The notes beneath the pieces are model-generated. The model saw nothing but the letters and a program-made list of their open reading frames with translations. It was not told where the DNA came from and ran no database searches. Positions 35,414 through 44,537 of a stretch of DNA of 64,000 nucleotides are shown in pieces. Within the stretch, counting starts at the first letter, position 1. Every line of letters starts with the position of its first letter. This DNA comes from Streptomyces caniscabiei. GTDB lineage: Bacteria; Actinomycetota; Actinomycetes; Streptomycetales; Streptomycetaceae. The DNA is taken from the NCBI RefSeq assembly GCF_014930365.1, contig NZ_JABXWI010000005.1:310001-374000 (forward strand). The letters run 5' to 3'. Made by a program: the position numbers and the translations under genes.

Positions 35414-36162
35414 CGTGGTTCTCCTTCGTCGGTGTGGGCCGTCGCCGCGTCCAGGAAGGCGGGGCGTTCGCCGCCGCCGTGGACGAGGAGGGAGGCGCCG
35501 GTGATGTAGGCCGCCGCGTCGGAGGCGAGGAAGACCGCCGCGTCGCCGATGTCGGAGGGGGTCGCGAGGCGGCCCAGCGGGACGGTGCGGGCGACGGCGG
35601 CGACGCCGGCCTCGTCGCCGTAGTGGAGGTGGGACAGCTCGGTGCGGACCATGCCGAGGACGAGGGTGTTGACCCGGATCTCGGGGGCCCACTCCACGGC
35701 CATGGAGCGCGCGAGGTGTTCCAGACCGGCCTTGGCGGCGCCGTAGGCCGCCGAGCCGGGTGAGGGGCGGCTGCCGCTGACGCTGCCGATCATCACGATC
35801 GCGCCCCGGGTCCGCCGCAGCTGTGCGTGGGCGGCGAGGGAGACGGTCAGCGGGGCGGTGAGGTTGAGTTCGATCACGCGCGCGTGGCGGCGGGCGTCGG
35901 CCTCGGTGAGGGGGCGGTGGGGGGTGCCGCCGGCGTTGTTCACGAGGACGTCCACGCGGGGCAGGCCCGCGAAGAAGCCGTGCACGGCGTCGGGGTCCCG
36001 GACGTCCAGCGGTACGAACTCGGTTCCCTCGATGGGCACTTCGGGCGGTCTGCGCGCACAGGTCACCACCTCGGCGCCGGCCTCGGCGAAGGCACGGGCG
36101 AGGCCTGCGCCGACGCCGCGCGTGCCGCCGGTGACGACGGCGACCTTCCCGTTGAGCCGCAT
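35410..36162 (-). CDS. SDR family oxidoreductase of the HIP/steroid cluster (Rv3549c-like)
   Basis: 250 residues, classical SDR: GGTRGVGAGLARAF, NNAGGTPHRPL, Ser in IGSVSGSRPS and YGAAK. It starts at 36162, 66 bases from the divergent echA20 start with a palindromic site between, and its 3' end overlaps the next SDR start by 4 bases. Order and orientation (two SDRs facing away from echA20-ipdA-ipdB-ipdC) match mycobacterial Rv3548c-Rv3549c. It likely acts on a CoA-bound hydroxy or keto intermediate; the exact step is not known. Confidence 0.88.
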   Translation of the reverse strand: MRLNGKVAVVTGGTRGVGAGLARAFAEAGAEVVTCARRPPEVPIEGTEFVPLDVRDPDAVHGFFAGLPRVDVLVNNAGGTPHRPLTEADARRHARVIELNLTAPLTVSLAAHAQLRRTRGAIVMIGSVSGSRPSPGSAAYGAAKAGLEHLARSMAVEWAPEIRVNTLVLGMVRTELSHLHYGDEAGVAAVARTVPLGRLATPSDIGDAAVFLASDAAAYITGASLLVHGGGERPAFLDAATAHTDEGEPR

Positions 36163-36191
36163 CCGCTGCTACCTTCCGCAGGAGAGACGCA

Positions 36192-36207
36192 CCAAACAAA
36201 CGTTAGG
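36192..36207. promoter_or_regulatory. Putative KstR2-type operator between SDR and echA20
   Basis: CCAAACAAACGTTAGG is a partial palindrome (CCnAAC-N4-GTTnGG) matching the site at 43182 in 13 of 16 positions. It lies midway between divergent starts. It is flanked by a perfect 10-base inverted repeat (36168-36177 GCTACCTTCC with 36209-36218), whose arms may also include the RBS of each gene. Confidence 0.6.
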
Positions 36208-36228
36208 TGGAAGGTAGCTGATGCTCCG

Positions 36229-37248
36229 ATGAGTGTCTCCACCTCGTCCCCGGAAAAGGGGATTTCCGTCGTCATGATCGATTTCCCGCCGGTGAACGCG
36301 CTGCCGGTGCGTGGGTGGTTCGAGCTGGCCGACGCCGTGCGCGACGCGGGGCGCGATCCCGAGGTGCGGTGCGTGGTGCTGGGTGCGGAGGGGCGCGGGT
36401 TCAACGCCGGGGTGGACATCAAGGAGATCCAGGCGGCGGGGCACAGCGCGTTGATCGGCGCCAACCAGGGCTGCGCGGAGGCGTTCGCCGCCGTGTACGA
36501 GTGCGAGGTGCCGGTGGTCGCCGCCGTGCAGGGGTTCTGTCTGGGCGGCGGGATCGGGCTGGTGGGGAACGCGGACGCGATCGTGGCGAGCCAGGACGCG
36601 ACCTTCGGGCTGCCGGAGCTGGACCGGGGCGCGTTGGGTGCGGCGACGCATCTGGCCCGGCTGGTGCCGCAGCATCTGATGCGCGCGCTGTACTACACGT
36701 CGCGGACGGCGACCGCCGCCGAGCTGCGGACGCACGGTTCGGTGTGGCGGGTCGTACCGCGTGCCGAACTGCGTGCTGCGGCACTGGAGTTGGCGCGGGA
36801 GATCGCCGCGAAGGACGGCCGGCTGCTGCGGCTGGCCAAGGCCGCCATCAACGGTATCGACCCGGTGGACGTCCGCCGCAGCTACCGCTTCGAGCAGGGC
36901 TTCACCTTCGAGGCGAACCTCAGCGGGCTGGCCGACGAGATCCGCGACCGGTTCGGGGCGGCGGGCGGGGCCGGGACGGCGGGTAAGGCCGGGACGGCGG
37001 GTGGGGCTGGGACGGCGGGGAGGGTCGGGACGGCCGTCGCGGGTAAGGCCGGTGCGGGTAAGGCCGGGACGGCCGGTGCGGGTAAGGCCGGGACGGCCGG
37101 TGCGGGTAAGGCCGGGACGGCCGGTGCGGGTAAGGCCGGGACGGCCGGTGCGGCCAAGGACCGCCCGCCGGCCGAGCGGCGGGGCGCGGCAGAGGGAAGC
37201 GGCGCGGTGGACGGAAGCGGCGCGGTGGAGGGGGACGCGGGTGAGTGA
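36229..37248 (+). CDS. echA20: EchA20-like enoyl-CoA hydratase/hydrolase with repeat tail
   Basis: ATG 36229 gives 339 residues. The crotonase domain (1-245) has an oxyanion-hole region GRGFNAGVDIKEIQAAG and GFCLGGGIGLVGNADAIVA. In mycobacteria EchA20 (about 247 residues) hydrolyses the last cyclic CoA intermediate HIEC-CoA, opening the first of the two remaining steroid rings. Here about 92 extra C-terminal residues follow, built from Gly/Ala/Lys/Thr with four exact GAGKAGTA octapeptides (275-306), unlike the compact homologues. The gene overlaps ipdA by 8 bases. It heads echA20-ipdA-ipdB-ipdC, and the operator lies just upstream. Confidence 0.87.
   Translation: MSVSTSSPEKGISVVMIDFPPVNALPVRGWFELADAVRDAGRDPEVRCVVLGAEGRGFNAGVDIKEIQAAGHSALIGANQGCAEAFAAVYECEVPVVAAVQGFCLGGGIGLVGNADAIVASQDATFGLPELDRGALGAATHLARLVPQHLMRALYYTSRTATAAELRTHGSVWRVVPRAELRAAALELAREIAAKDGRLLRLAKAAINGIDPVDVRRSYRFEQGFTFEANLSGLADEIRDRFGAAGGAGTAGKAGTAGGAGTAGRVGTAVAGKAGAGKAGTAGAGKAGTAGAGKAGTAGAGKAGTAGAAKDRPPAERRGAAEGSGAVDGSGAVEGDAGE
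37051..37146 (+). repeat. Four perfect 24-bp tandem repeats inside echA20
   Basis: Exact 24-base units start at 37051, 37075, 37099 and 37123, each encoding GAGKAGTA. Degenerate copies extend back to about 36966. The unit number is a multiple of the codon size, so copy-number change keeps frame. Confidence 0.93.
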
Positions 37249-38089
37249 CAAGACCATGACCGCCGACGAGGCCGTCTCGCGGCTGGTGAGCGGGATGACG
37301 GTCGGGATCGGCGGCTGGGGCTCGCGCCGCAAGCCGATGGCCCTGGTCAGAGCGGTGCTCCGGTCCGGTCTCACCGATCTCACGGTCGTCTCGTACGGCG
37401 GCCCGGACGTCGGCATGCTCGCCGCCGCCGGACGGATCCGCACACTGGTCGCCCCGTTCGCCACCCTGGACTCCATCCCCCTCGAACCCCATTTCCGCGC
37501 GGCGCGCGAGCGGGGCGCGTTCGAGCTGATGGAGATCGACGAGGCGATGTTCCTGTGCGGTCTGCGGGCGGCCGCGCACCGGCTGCCCTTCCTCCCGGTG
37601 CGGGCGGGTATCGGCTCGGACGTGATGCGGGTCAACCCCGGCCTGCGGACGGTCACTTCGCCCTACGACGACGGGGAGACCTTCGTCGCCATGCCCGCCC
37701 TGCGCCTCGACGCCGCGTTGGTGCACGTCAACCGGGCCGATCGGCGGGGCAACGGCCAGTATCTGGGCCCGGACCCGTACTTCGACGACCTGTTCTGCGA
37801 GGCGGCCGACACCGCGTACGTCTCGTGCGAACGGATCGTGGACACGGCGGAGCTGACGAAGGAGGCGCCGCCGCAGACGCTGCTGGTCGGCCGCCATGTG
37901 GTGACGGGGGTGATCGAGGCCCCGAACGGCGCGCACTTCACCTCCTGCGCCCCTGATCACGACCGGGACGAGGCCTTCCAGAAGATGTACGCGGCCACGC
38001 CCTGGGAGGACTTCGCCGAGCGCTTCCTCTCGGGCGACGAGCCCGCCTACCAGTCGGCCGTACGGGCCTGGCAGAAGGAGGGCACGTGA
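37241..38089 (+). CDS. ipdA: IpdA-like CoA-transferase-family hydrolase, alpha subunit
   Basis: GTG 37241 with GGAGGGGG upstream gives 282 residues, overlapping the echA20 end by 8 bases. The class I CoA-transferase alpha fold is clear: RLVSGMTVGIGGWGSRRKPM, VVSYGGPDVGML, VRAGIGSDVMRVNPG, DAALVHVNRADRRGNGQYLG. In mycobacteria IpdAB is not a transferase but a water-using enzyme that opens the last ring of COCHEA-CoA in steroid catabolism. It pairs with IpdB, next in the operon (4-base overlap). Confidence 0.9.
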   Translation: MSDKTMTADEAVSRLVSGMTVGIGGWGSRRKPMALVRAVLRSGLTDLTVVSYGGPDVGMLAAAGRIRTLVAPFATLDSIPLEPHFRAARERGAFELMEIDEAMFLCGLRAAAHRLPFLPVRAGIGSDVMRVNPGLRTVTSPYDDGETFVAMPALRLDAALVHVNRADRRGNGQYLGPDPYFDDLFCEAADTAYVSCERIVDTAELTKEAPPQTLLVGRHVVTGVIEAPNGAHFTSCAPDHDRDEAFQKMYAATPWEDFAERFLSGDEPAYQSAVRAWQKEGT

Positions 38090-38907
38090 ACGGGACACCG
38101 ACGACGGGCGGGACGACGGGCACGGCGACGAGCACAGCCACGGGCGCGGCCACGAGCGCGGCGGCGGGCGCGGCGGCGGGCGCGGCGACCCGTGCCGAGT
38201 ACTGCGTGATCGCCTGTGCCGAGGCCTGGCGCGGGGCCGGGGAGATCCTCGCCAGTCCGATGGGGCTGATCCCGTCCCTGGGCGCGCGTCTGGCCAGGCG
38301 GACCTTCTCGCCGGACCTGCTGCTGACCGACGGCGAGGCGCTGCTCGTCGACCTCGACGGCACCGTGGAGGGGTGGCTGCCCTACCGCCGGCATCTGGAC
38401 CTGGTCACCGGCGGCCGACGGCACGTGATGATGGGCGCGAGCCAGATCGACCGGTACGGCAACCAGAACATCTCCTGCGTCGGCGACTGGGCGAGGCCGA
38501 GGCGACAGTTGCTCGGGGTGCGGGGAGCGCCGGTCAACACCCTGAACAATCCGACCAGTTACTGGGTGCCGAAGCACTCCAAGCGGGTCTTCGTCGAGCA
38601 GGTCGACATGGTGTGCGGGGTGGGTCACGACCGGGTGGCCGCGCATCCGGCCGCCGCCCGCTTCCACCGTCTGCCGCGGGTCGTGTCCGACCTCGGGGTG
38701 TTCGACTTCGCGACGCCCGACCGCACGATGCGGCTGGCCTCGCTGCATCCCGGCGTCACGGTCGAGCAGGTCGCGGAGGCGACCGGCTTCACGCTCGCCG
38801 TCGCGGACGAGGTGCCGTACACACGGGACCCCACGGCGGAGGAGCTGCGGTTGATCCGCGAGGTGATCGACCCGGCGGGTGCCCGCGCCCGTGAGGTGCG
38901 GGACTGA
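38086..38907 (+). CDS. ipdB: IpdB-like CoA-transferase-family hydrolase, beta subunit
   Basis: GTG 38086 overlaps the ipdA stop codon; 273 residues. Residues 1-34 are a low-complexity Thr/Ala/Gly leader; the catalytic beta subunit follows: RAEYCVIACAEAWRGAGEIL, DLLLTDGEALLVDL, RRHVMMGASQIDRYGNQNIS and NNPTSYWVPKHS. It should combine with IpdA as a heterotetramer. Its stop TGA shares bases with the ATG of ipdC (38905-38907). The low-complexity leader lies at the same kind of gene junction as the echA20 tail, suggesting slippage-prone repeats in this operon. Confidence 0.88.
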   Translation: MNGTPTTGGTTGTATSTATGAATSAAAGAAAGAATRAEYCVIACAEAWRGAGEILASPMGLIPSLGARLARRTFSPDLLLTDGEALLVDLDGTVEGWLPYRRHLDLVTGGRRHVMMGASQIDRYGNQNISCVGDWARPRRQLLGVRGAPVNTLNNPTSYWVPKHSKRVFVEQVDMVCGVGHDRVAAHPAAARFHRLPRVVSDLGVFDFATPDRTMRLASLHPGVTVEQVAEATGFTLAVADEVPYTRDPTAEELRLIREVIDPAGARAREVRD

Positions 38908-39953
38908 TGGAGACGGCGCTCACCCGGCTCGTCGGCGTCCGCCATCCGGTCGTGCAGACCGGTATGGGCTGGGTGGCCGGTCCGCGGCTGGTCTCCGCCG
39001 CGGCGAACGCCGGGGCGCTCGGAGTCCTGGCCTCCGCGACGATGACACCGGCGCGGCTCCGGGAGGCCGTACGGGAGGTGCGGTCCCGTACGGACGCGCC
39101 GTTCGGGGTGAATCTGCGGGCCGACGCGGCGGACGCGCGGGAGCGGGTGCGGATCGTCGTGGAGGAGGGCGTCCGGGTGGCCTCGTTCGCGCTCGCGCCG
39201 TCCAGGGAGCTGATCGCCGAGCTCAAGGACGCGGGCGTGGTGGTGATCCCGTCCGTGGGTGCCCGGCGGCACGCCGAGAAGGTGGCGGCGTGGGGCGCGG
39301 ACGCGGTGGTGGTGCAGGGCGGCGAGGGCGGCGGCCACACCGGGGAGGTGGCGACGACCGTGCTGCTGCCGCAGGTCGTGGACGCCGTCGACATCCCCGT
39401 CGTCGCCGCCGGCGGCTTCCACGACGGGCGGGGGCTGGTGGCCGCGCTGGCGTTCGGGGCGGCCGGGGTGGCGATGGGCACCCGGTTCCTGCTCACCTCG
39501 GACTCGACGGTGCCGGAGGCGGTGAAGGCCCGCTATCTGGCGGCGACCGTCAAGGACGTCACCGTCACGCGGGCCGTGGACGGGTTGCCGCACCGCATGC
39601 TCCGCACGGAGTTCGTGAGCGCGCTGGAGGCGTCCGGACGGGCACGCGCCCTGGTGCGCGCCCTCCGGCACGCGGCGGGCTTCCGGCGGCTCTCCGGGCT
39701 CACCTGGCGCGCGATGGTCCGCGACGGCGTCGCGCTGCGGCACGGCAAGGACCTCGCCTGGAGCCAGGTCCTGCTCGCCGCGAACACGCCCATGCTGCTC
39801 AGGTCCGCGATGGTGGACGGCCGTACGGACCTGGGGGTGATGGCGTCCGGGCAGGTCGCCGGGGTGATCGACGACCTGCCGTCGTGCGCGGAGCTGGTGG
39901 AGCGGATCATGCGGGAGGCGGAGGAGACCCGCCGACGCCTCACCGACACCTGA
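38907..39953 (+). CDS. ipdC: IpdC-like flavin-dependent reductase (nitronate monooxygenase fold)
   Basis: 348 residues, start overlapping the ipdB stop codon. The 2-nitropropane dioxygenase/FMN TIM-barrel fold is visible: RHPVVQTGMGWVAGPRLVSA, PFGVNLRADA, VVVQGGEGGGHTGE, VVAAGGFHDGRGLVAAL and GVAMGTRFLL. In mycobacteria IpdC lies at this position and acts before EchA20 on the bicyclic CoA intermediate; other family members oxidise nitronates. Last gene of the operon, followed by a 567-bp spacer without a gene. Confidence 0.86.
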   Translation: METALTRLVGVRHPVVQTGMGWVAGPRLVSAAANAGALGVLASATMTPARLREAVREVRSRTDAPFGVNLRADAADARERVRIVVEEGVRVASFALAPSRELIAELKDAGVVVIPSVGARRHAEKVAAWGADAVVVQGGEGGGHTGEVATTVLLPQVVDAVDIPVVAAGGFHDGRGLVAALAFGAAGVAMGTRFLLTSDSTVPEAVKARYLAATVKDVTVTRAVDGLPHRMLRTEFVSALEASGRARALVRALRHAAGFRRLSGLTWRAMVRDGVALRHGKDLAWSQVLLAANTPMLLRSAMVDGRTDLGVMASGQVAGVIDDLPSCAELVERIMREAEETRRRLTDT

Positions 39954-40225
39954 CGCCCCACCGGGCACGAGAGGCCGACCGCGACGTGGTGGAGGCCTGC
40001 GGGCAGCCGGGTAGTCGGGCAGCCGGGCAGGGGGGCGGGCCAGCGGCTCCCGGGCCCGGCTCCCTGCCCCTGCTCCCGGAGGCCCGTCGACCGATACGGC
40101 AGGTCGGCCGAGCGAGCCAGCGACCGGCCGTCGGACGCCAAGCACGCTGGCAGCGGGCCAGGCACACGGCAGCCAGACAGCCGGCAGGCTGTCGGTCGGC
40201 CGAGCAAGCGGCCGAGCCAGTGGCT

Positions 40226-40408
40226 GGCCGGGACAGGCAGCTCGTCCGTCGGCCGCCGGGCGATCGGTTGAGCAGCCGGCCGACCGAGCGGGCGCACAGG
40301 CAGCCCAGCACCTTACGGGCATGCAGGCGGGCCTGCGGTCGGCCGGGACAGGCGGCCGTCCGTCGGCCGCCGGGCGATCGGTTGAGCAGCCGACCGACCG
40401 AGCAGGCG
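40226..40408. repeat. Imperfect 68-bp direct duplication
   Basis: The unit 40226-40294 recurs at 40341-40408 with a handful of substitutions and one indel; the identical core includes CGTCCGTCGGCCGCCGGGCG and the following ATCGGTTGAGCAGCC. The 46 bases between the copies are not repeated. Confidence 0.8.
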
Positions 40409-40418
40409 GACGTTCGGC

Positions 40419-40450
40419 CACGCAGCCACGCAGCCACGCAGCCACGCAGC
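40419..40450. repeat. Four tandem 8-bp units
   Basis: CACGCAGC repeats perfectly four times, ending 70 bases before the fadA6 stop codon. The copy number may vary between isolates. Confidence 0.9.
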
Positions 40451-40520
40451 CCAGCGCCTCGCGCCCGTCACGCGGAGCCCGAGCCCGCCCCACGCCCGCC
40501 CAGCGCGGCGCCCGCGTCCC

Positions 40521-41678
<1,158 letters not shown>

Positions 41679-41719
41679 GGCAACTCCCTTGTTGTCAAAG
41701 GTTGTTCACCGAATGTGCG

Positions 41720-42379
41720 TCAGGGCTGGGGCTCGGTGCGTACGGCGATCCCGTCCAGGACCATCGACAGGTACTGCCGGGCGATCTCCTCCGGGCCGAG
41801 CGGCCCGCCGGGCCGGTACCAGGAGGCGGCGACCCAGACCGTGTCGCGCACGAACCGGTAGGTGAGCCGGGTGTCCAGGTCGGCACGGAACTCCTCGGCG
41901 GCCACCCCGCGTTCCAGCGTGGCGAGCCACGCCTTCTCGAACTTGCGCTGCGACGCGTCGAGGAACCGGAACCGCTCCCGCGCGATGAGCTTCTTGGCCT
42001 CGTTCTGGTAGATCGCGACGGCGGCGCGGTGCCGGTCGATGGCGCGGAACGACTCGACGACCAGGGCCTCGAAGGTCTCCCGGGGGCGCAGTTCGGCGTC
42101 CAGGACGGCGTCGTAGCCCTCCCAGAGTTCGTCGAGGAAGGTCCGCAGGATCTCCTCCAGCATCGCGTCCTTGGACTCGAAGTAGTAGTAGAGGCTGCCC
42201 GCGAGCATGCCGGCGTCGTCCGCGATCCTGCGGACGGTGGTGGCGTTGTAGCCCAGGTCGGCGAAGACCGTCGCGGCCCGGTCGAGGAGTTCCCGACGGC
42301 GGGCGGGCGCGGCGGGGGGCTTGGCGCCGGCGGTCGTCGTGGGCTTCTTCTTGGTCGGCACGCTGTTCCTCGTCCTCAC
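41720..42379 (-). CDS. kstR2: TetR family regulator, KstR2-like
   Basis: GTG 42379 overlaps the ipdF stop codon (GTGA); 219 residues. The TetR HTH is at about 30-75 (RELLDRAATVFADLGYNATT, VRRIADDAGMLAGSLYYYFESKDAM), and the C-terminal ligand domain is all-helical. Mycobacterial KstR2 represses the HIP cluster and is released by HIP-CoA; position (between fadA6 and ipdF) and neighbourhood match. Two similar palindromes in the cluster's divergent promoters are candidate operators. An extra 20 Lys/Thr/Pro residues precede the HTH. Confidence 0.85.
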   Translation of the reverse strand: MRTRNSVPTKKKPTTTAGAKPPAAPARRRELLDRAATVFADLGYNATTVRRIADDAGMLAGSLYYYFESKDAMLEEILRTFLDELWEGYDAVLDAELRPRETFEALVVESFRAIDRHRAAVAIYQNEAKKLIARERFRFLDASQRKFEKAWLATLERGVAAEEFRADLDTRLTYRFVRDTVWVAASWYRPGGPLGPEEIARQYLSMVLDGIAVRTEPQP

Positions 42380-43164
42380 GGGTGCTGGTTGCTGACGGAG
42401 ACGATCTCACCCGTCAGGTATGAGGAGTAGCCGGACGCGAGGAACACGATCACGTTGGCCACCTCCCAGGGTTCGGCGTACCGTCCGAGGGCCTCGCGCG
42501 CGGTCAGTTCCTCCAGCAGTTCCGGGGTGGTGACCTTCACCAGGTGCGGGTGCATGGCGAGGCTCGGCGAGACGGCGTTCACCCGGACCCCGTAGGCGGC
42601 CGCCTCGATCGCGGCGCATCTGGTCAGGGCCATGACGCCGGCCTTCGCGGCGGCGTAGTGCGCCTGGCCGGCCTGGGCGCGCCAGCCGACGACGGAGGCG
42701 TTGTTGACGATCACGCCGCCTCCGGCTGCCCGCATCAGCCGCAGGGCCGCCCGGGTGCAGCGGAAGGTGCCGTTCAGCGTCACGTCCAGCACCCTGGACC
42801 ACTGTTCGTCGGTCATGTCGACGAGGTCCGAGGTGCCGCCCAGGCCGGCGTTGTTGACGACGATGTCGAGTCGTCCGTGCAGCCGGTCCGCCGCCTCGAA
42901 CAGCGCCCGTACCTGGTCGTCGTCGGTGACGTCGCACGGCACCGCGCGGACGGAGTCCGCCCCGAACTCGGCGGCCAGTTCGGTCCTGCACTCCTTGAGT
43001 CTGCGCGTGTGGGCGTCGCTGATCAGTACCCGCGCGCCCTCCTCCAGGAAGCGCCGCGCGGTGGCCCCGCCGATGCCCGCGCCCGCGGCCGCGGTGATCA
43101 CGGCGGTGCGTCCGGCGAGCAGACCATGGCCGGGGACGTACGTCGGAGGGTCGACGTTCCTCAT
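42376..43164 (-). CDS. ipdF: IpdF-like SDR (5-hydroxy-HIP-CoA dehydrogenase candidate)
   Basis: 262 residues, SDR. The glycine-rich loop is TAAAGAGIGGATAR, then NNAGLGGTSD, catalytic Ser157, Tyr170 and Lys174 (YAAAK). The pattern matches mycobacterial IpdF, which oxidises the ring hydroxyl of hydroxylated HIP-CoA. It is first in the ipdF-kstR2-fadA6 operon, 49 bases from the divergent fadE30-like start, with an operator-like site in the gap. Its stop overlaps the kstR2 start. Confidence 0.87.
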   Translation of the reverse strand: MRNVDPPTYVPGHGLLAGRTAVITAAAGAGIGGATARRFLEEGARVLISDAHTRRLKECRTELAAEFGADSVRAVPCDVTDDDQVRALFEAADRLHGRLDIVVNNAGLGGTSDLVDMTDEQWSRVLDVTLNGTFRCTRAALRLMRAAGGGVIVNNASVVGWRAQAGQAHYAAAKAGVMALTRCAAIEAAAYGVRVNAVSPSLAMHPHLVKVTTPELLEELTAREALGRYAEPWEVANVIVFLASGYSSYLTGEIVSVSNQHP

Positions 43165-43181
43165 GCGGGCACGCTAACCTA

Positions 43182-43197
43182 CCAAACACTTGTTAGG
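43182..43197. promoter_or_regulatory. Putative KstR2 operator between ipdF and fadE30
   Basis: CCAAACACTTGTTAGG is an imperfect palindrome (12 of 16 positions symmetric). With the preceding A (43181-43194) it fits the published KstR2 motif AnCAAGnnCTTGnT at all defined positions but one. CTAAC at 43174 also mirrors GTTAG at 43192-43196. The divergent starts are only 49 bases apart, so binding would block both promoters. Confidence 0.68.
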
Positions 43198-43213
43198 GAA
43201 GGAGCCGTGCGCC

Positions 43214-44353
43214 ATGGACCTCGCCCGTTCCCCCGCCGACGAGGCCTTCCGCGCCGAGGCGCGCGCCTGGCTGCGCGCCCATGTCCCCGCGGAGCCGCTG
43301 CCGTCCCTGGAGACCGAGGGGGGCTTCGCCGCCCATCGCGCCTGGGAGGCCGAACTGGCCGCCGACCGCTGGTCGGTGGTGAACTGGCCGGCCGAGTACG
43401 GCGGCCGCGACGCTGGCCTCTCGCGCTGGCTGGTCTTCGAGGAGGAGTACTACGCGGCGGGCGCCCCGGGCCGGGTCGGCCAGAACGGCGTCAACCTCCT
43501 CGCCCCGACCCTCTTCGACCACGGCACGCGGGAGCAACGGGCGCGGGTGCTGCCGCCGATGGCCTGCGGCGAGGTGGTGTGGGCCCAGGCCTGGTCGGAG
43601 CCGGAGGCCGGGTCGGACCTGGCCTCGCTGACCTCCCGCGCCGTGCGCACGGAGGGGGGCTGGCTGCTGACCGGGCAGAAGACCTGGTCGTCCCGGGCGG
43701 CGTTCGCGGACCGGGCGTTCGGCCTGTTCCGCAGCGAGCCCGGCACCGCCAGGCCACACCAGGGGCTGACGTACCTCATGTTCGACCTGCGCGCCCCCGG
43801 TGTGACGGTCCGCCCGATCGGCCGCCTCGACGGCCGGCCCGCGTTCGCCGAACTCTTCCTCGACGACGTGTTCGTGCCGGACGAGGACGTCATCGGCGAG
43901 CCCGGCCAGGGCTGGCGCGTCGCGATGTCCACCGCGGGCAACGAACGCGGTCTGACGCTCCGTTCCCCGGGCCGCTTCCTCGCCTCCGCGCACCGGCTGC
44001 TCGGCCTCTGGCACGACCGGGGAAGCCCGGCGTCCGCGCGCGACGCGGTGGCCGACGCGCTGATCGGCGCCCGCGCCTACGAGCTGTTCACGCATGCGGC
44101 CGCCTCCCGCTTCCTGGAGGGCACGCCGATCGGACCCGAGGCCAGTCTGAACAAGGTCTTCTGGTCCGAGTACGACATCGCCCTGCACGAGACGGCGCTC
44201 GACCTGCTCGGCGAGGAGGGCGAGCCGGCGGACACCGACTGGTGCGAGGGGTACGTCTTCTCCCTCGCCGGCCCGATCTACGCCGGCACCAACGAGATCC
44301 AGCGCGACATCATCGCCGAGCGCCTCCTCGGCCTGCCGAAGGGCCGCCGCTGA
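43214..44353 (+). CDS. fadE30: Acyl-CoA dehydrogenase, FadE30-like
   Basis: ATG 43214, preceded by GGGAAGGAG; 379 residues, full-length acyl-CoA dehydrogenase fold. FAD/substrate signature WAQAWSEPEAGSDLASL, QKTWSSRAAFADRAF, C-terminal YAGTNEIQRDIIAERLLGLP. In mycobacteria FadE30 dehydrogenates HIP-derived CoA thioesters; it could alternatively correspond to FadE31, which is similar. It is divergent from ipdF and probably coupled to the short acyl-CoA dehydrogenase gene 171 bases downstream. Confidence 0.86.
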   Translation: MDLARSPADEAFRAEARAWLRAHVPAEPLPSLETEGGFAAHRAWEAELAADRWSVVNWPAEYGGRDAGLSRWLVFEEEYYAAGAPGRVGQNGVNLLAPTLFDHGTREQRARVLPPMACGEVVWAQAWSEPEAGSDLASLTSRAVRTEGGWLLTGQKTWSSRAAFADRAFGLFRSEPGTARPHQGLTYLMFDLRAPGVTVRPIGRLDGRPAFAELFLDDVFVPDEDVIGEPGQGWRVAMSTAGNERGLTLRSPGRFLASAHRLLGLWHDRGSPASARDAVADALIGARAYELFTHAAASRFLEGTPIGPEASLNKVFWSEYDIALHETALDLLGEEGEPADTDWCEGYVFSLAGPIYAGTNEIQRDIIAERLLGLPKGRR

Positions 44354-44537
44354 CGCGTGGCCTCCGTCCGCACGGCCGCCACCGGACGCGCGGCCACCAG
44401 CTCAAAGCCGCCTGCGCGCGGCCGCCGCCTCAAGGGCCGCCGCTCACGTGCGGCCTCCGCCTCAGTCGCCTCAGGGGTCGCCGCTCATGCGTGGCCCCCT
44501 CCCGAACCGAAGGGGCCGCCGCCGATGCGCTTCCTCC
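44339..44537 (+). repeat. Four degenerate copies of a 28-bp unit at a gene junction
   Basis: Related units begin near 44339, 44432, 44473 and 44510 (consensus AAGGGCCGCCGCTCACGCGT then GGCCTCC). The first contains the fadE30 Lys-Gly-Arg-Arg-stop end and the fourth contains the next gene's ATG, so the 171-bp spacer appears to have grown by duplication of a gene end. Confidence 0.65.

Larger units (their letters stand above)
39954..40520. other. 567-bp noncoding spacer with duplications
   Basis: It lies between the convergent ipdC and fadA6 stops. I see no supported gene. It contains a 68-69-base imperfect direct duplication (40226-40294 and 40341-40408, mostly identical with one indel) and four perfect 8-base units CACGCAGC at 40419-40450. 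The sequence is biased toward GGCCGAGC and GCAGCC words, and no clear terminator hairpin was found. Confidence 0.65.

Noticed and set aside
37051..37146. A CRISPR-like array
   Set aside because: The 24-bp repeats are directly adjacent without spacers and are in-frame coding sequence of echA20.
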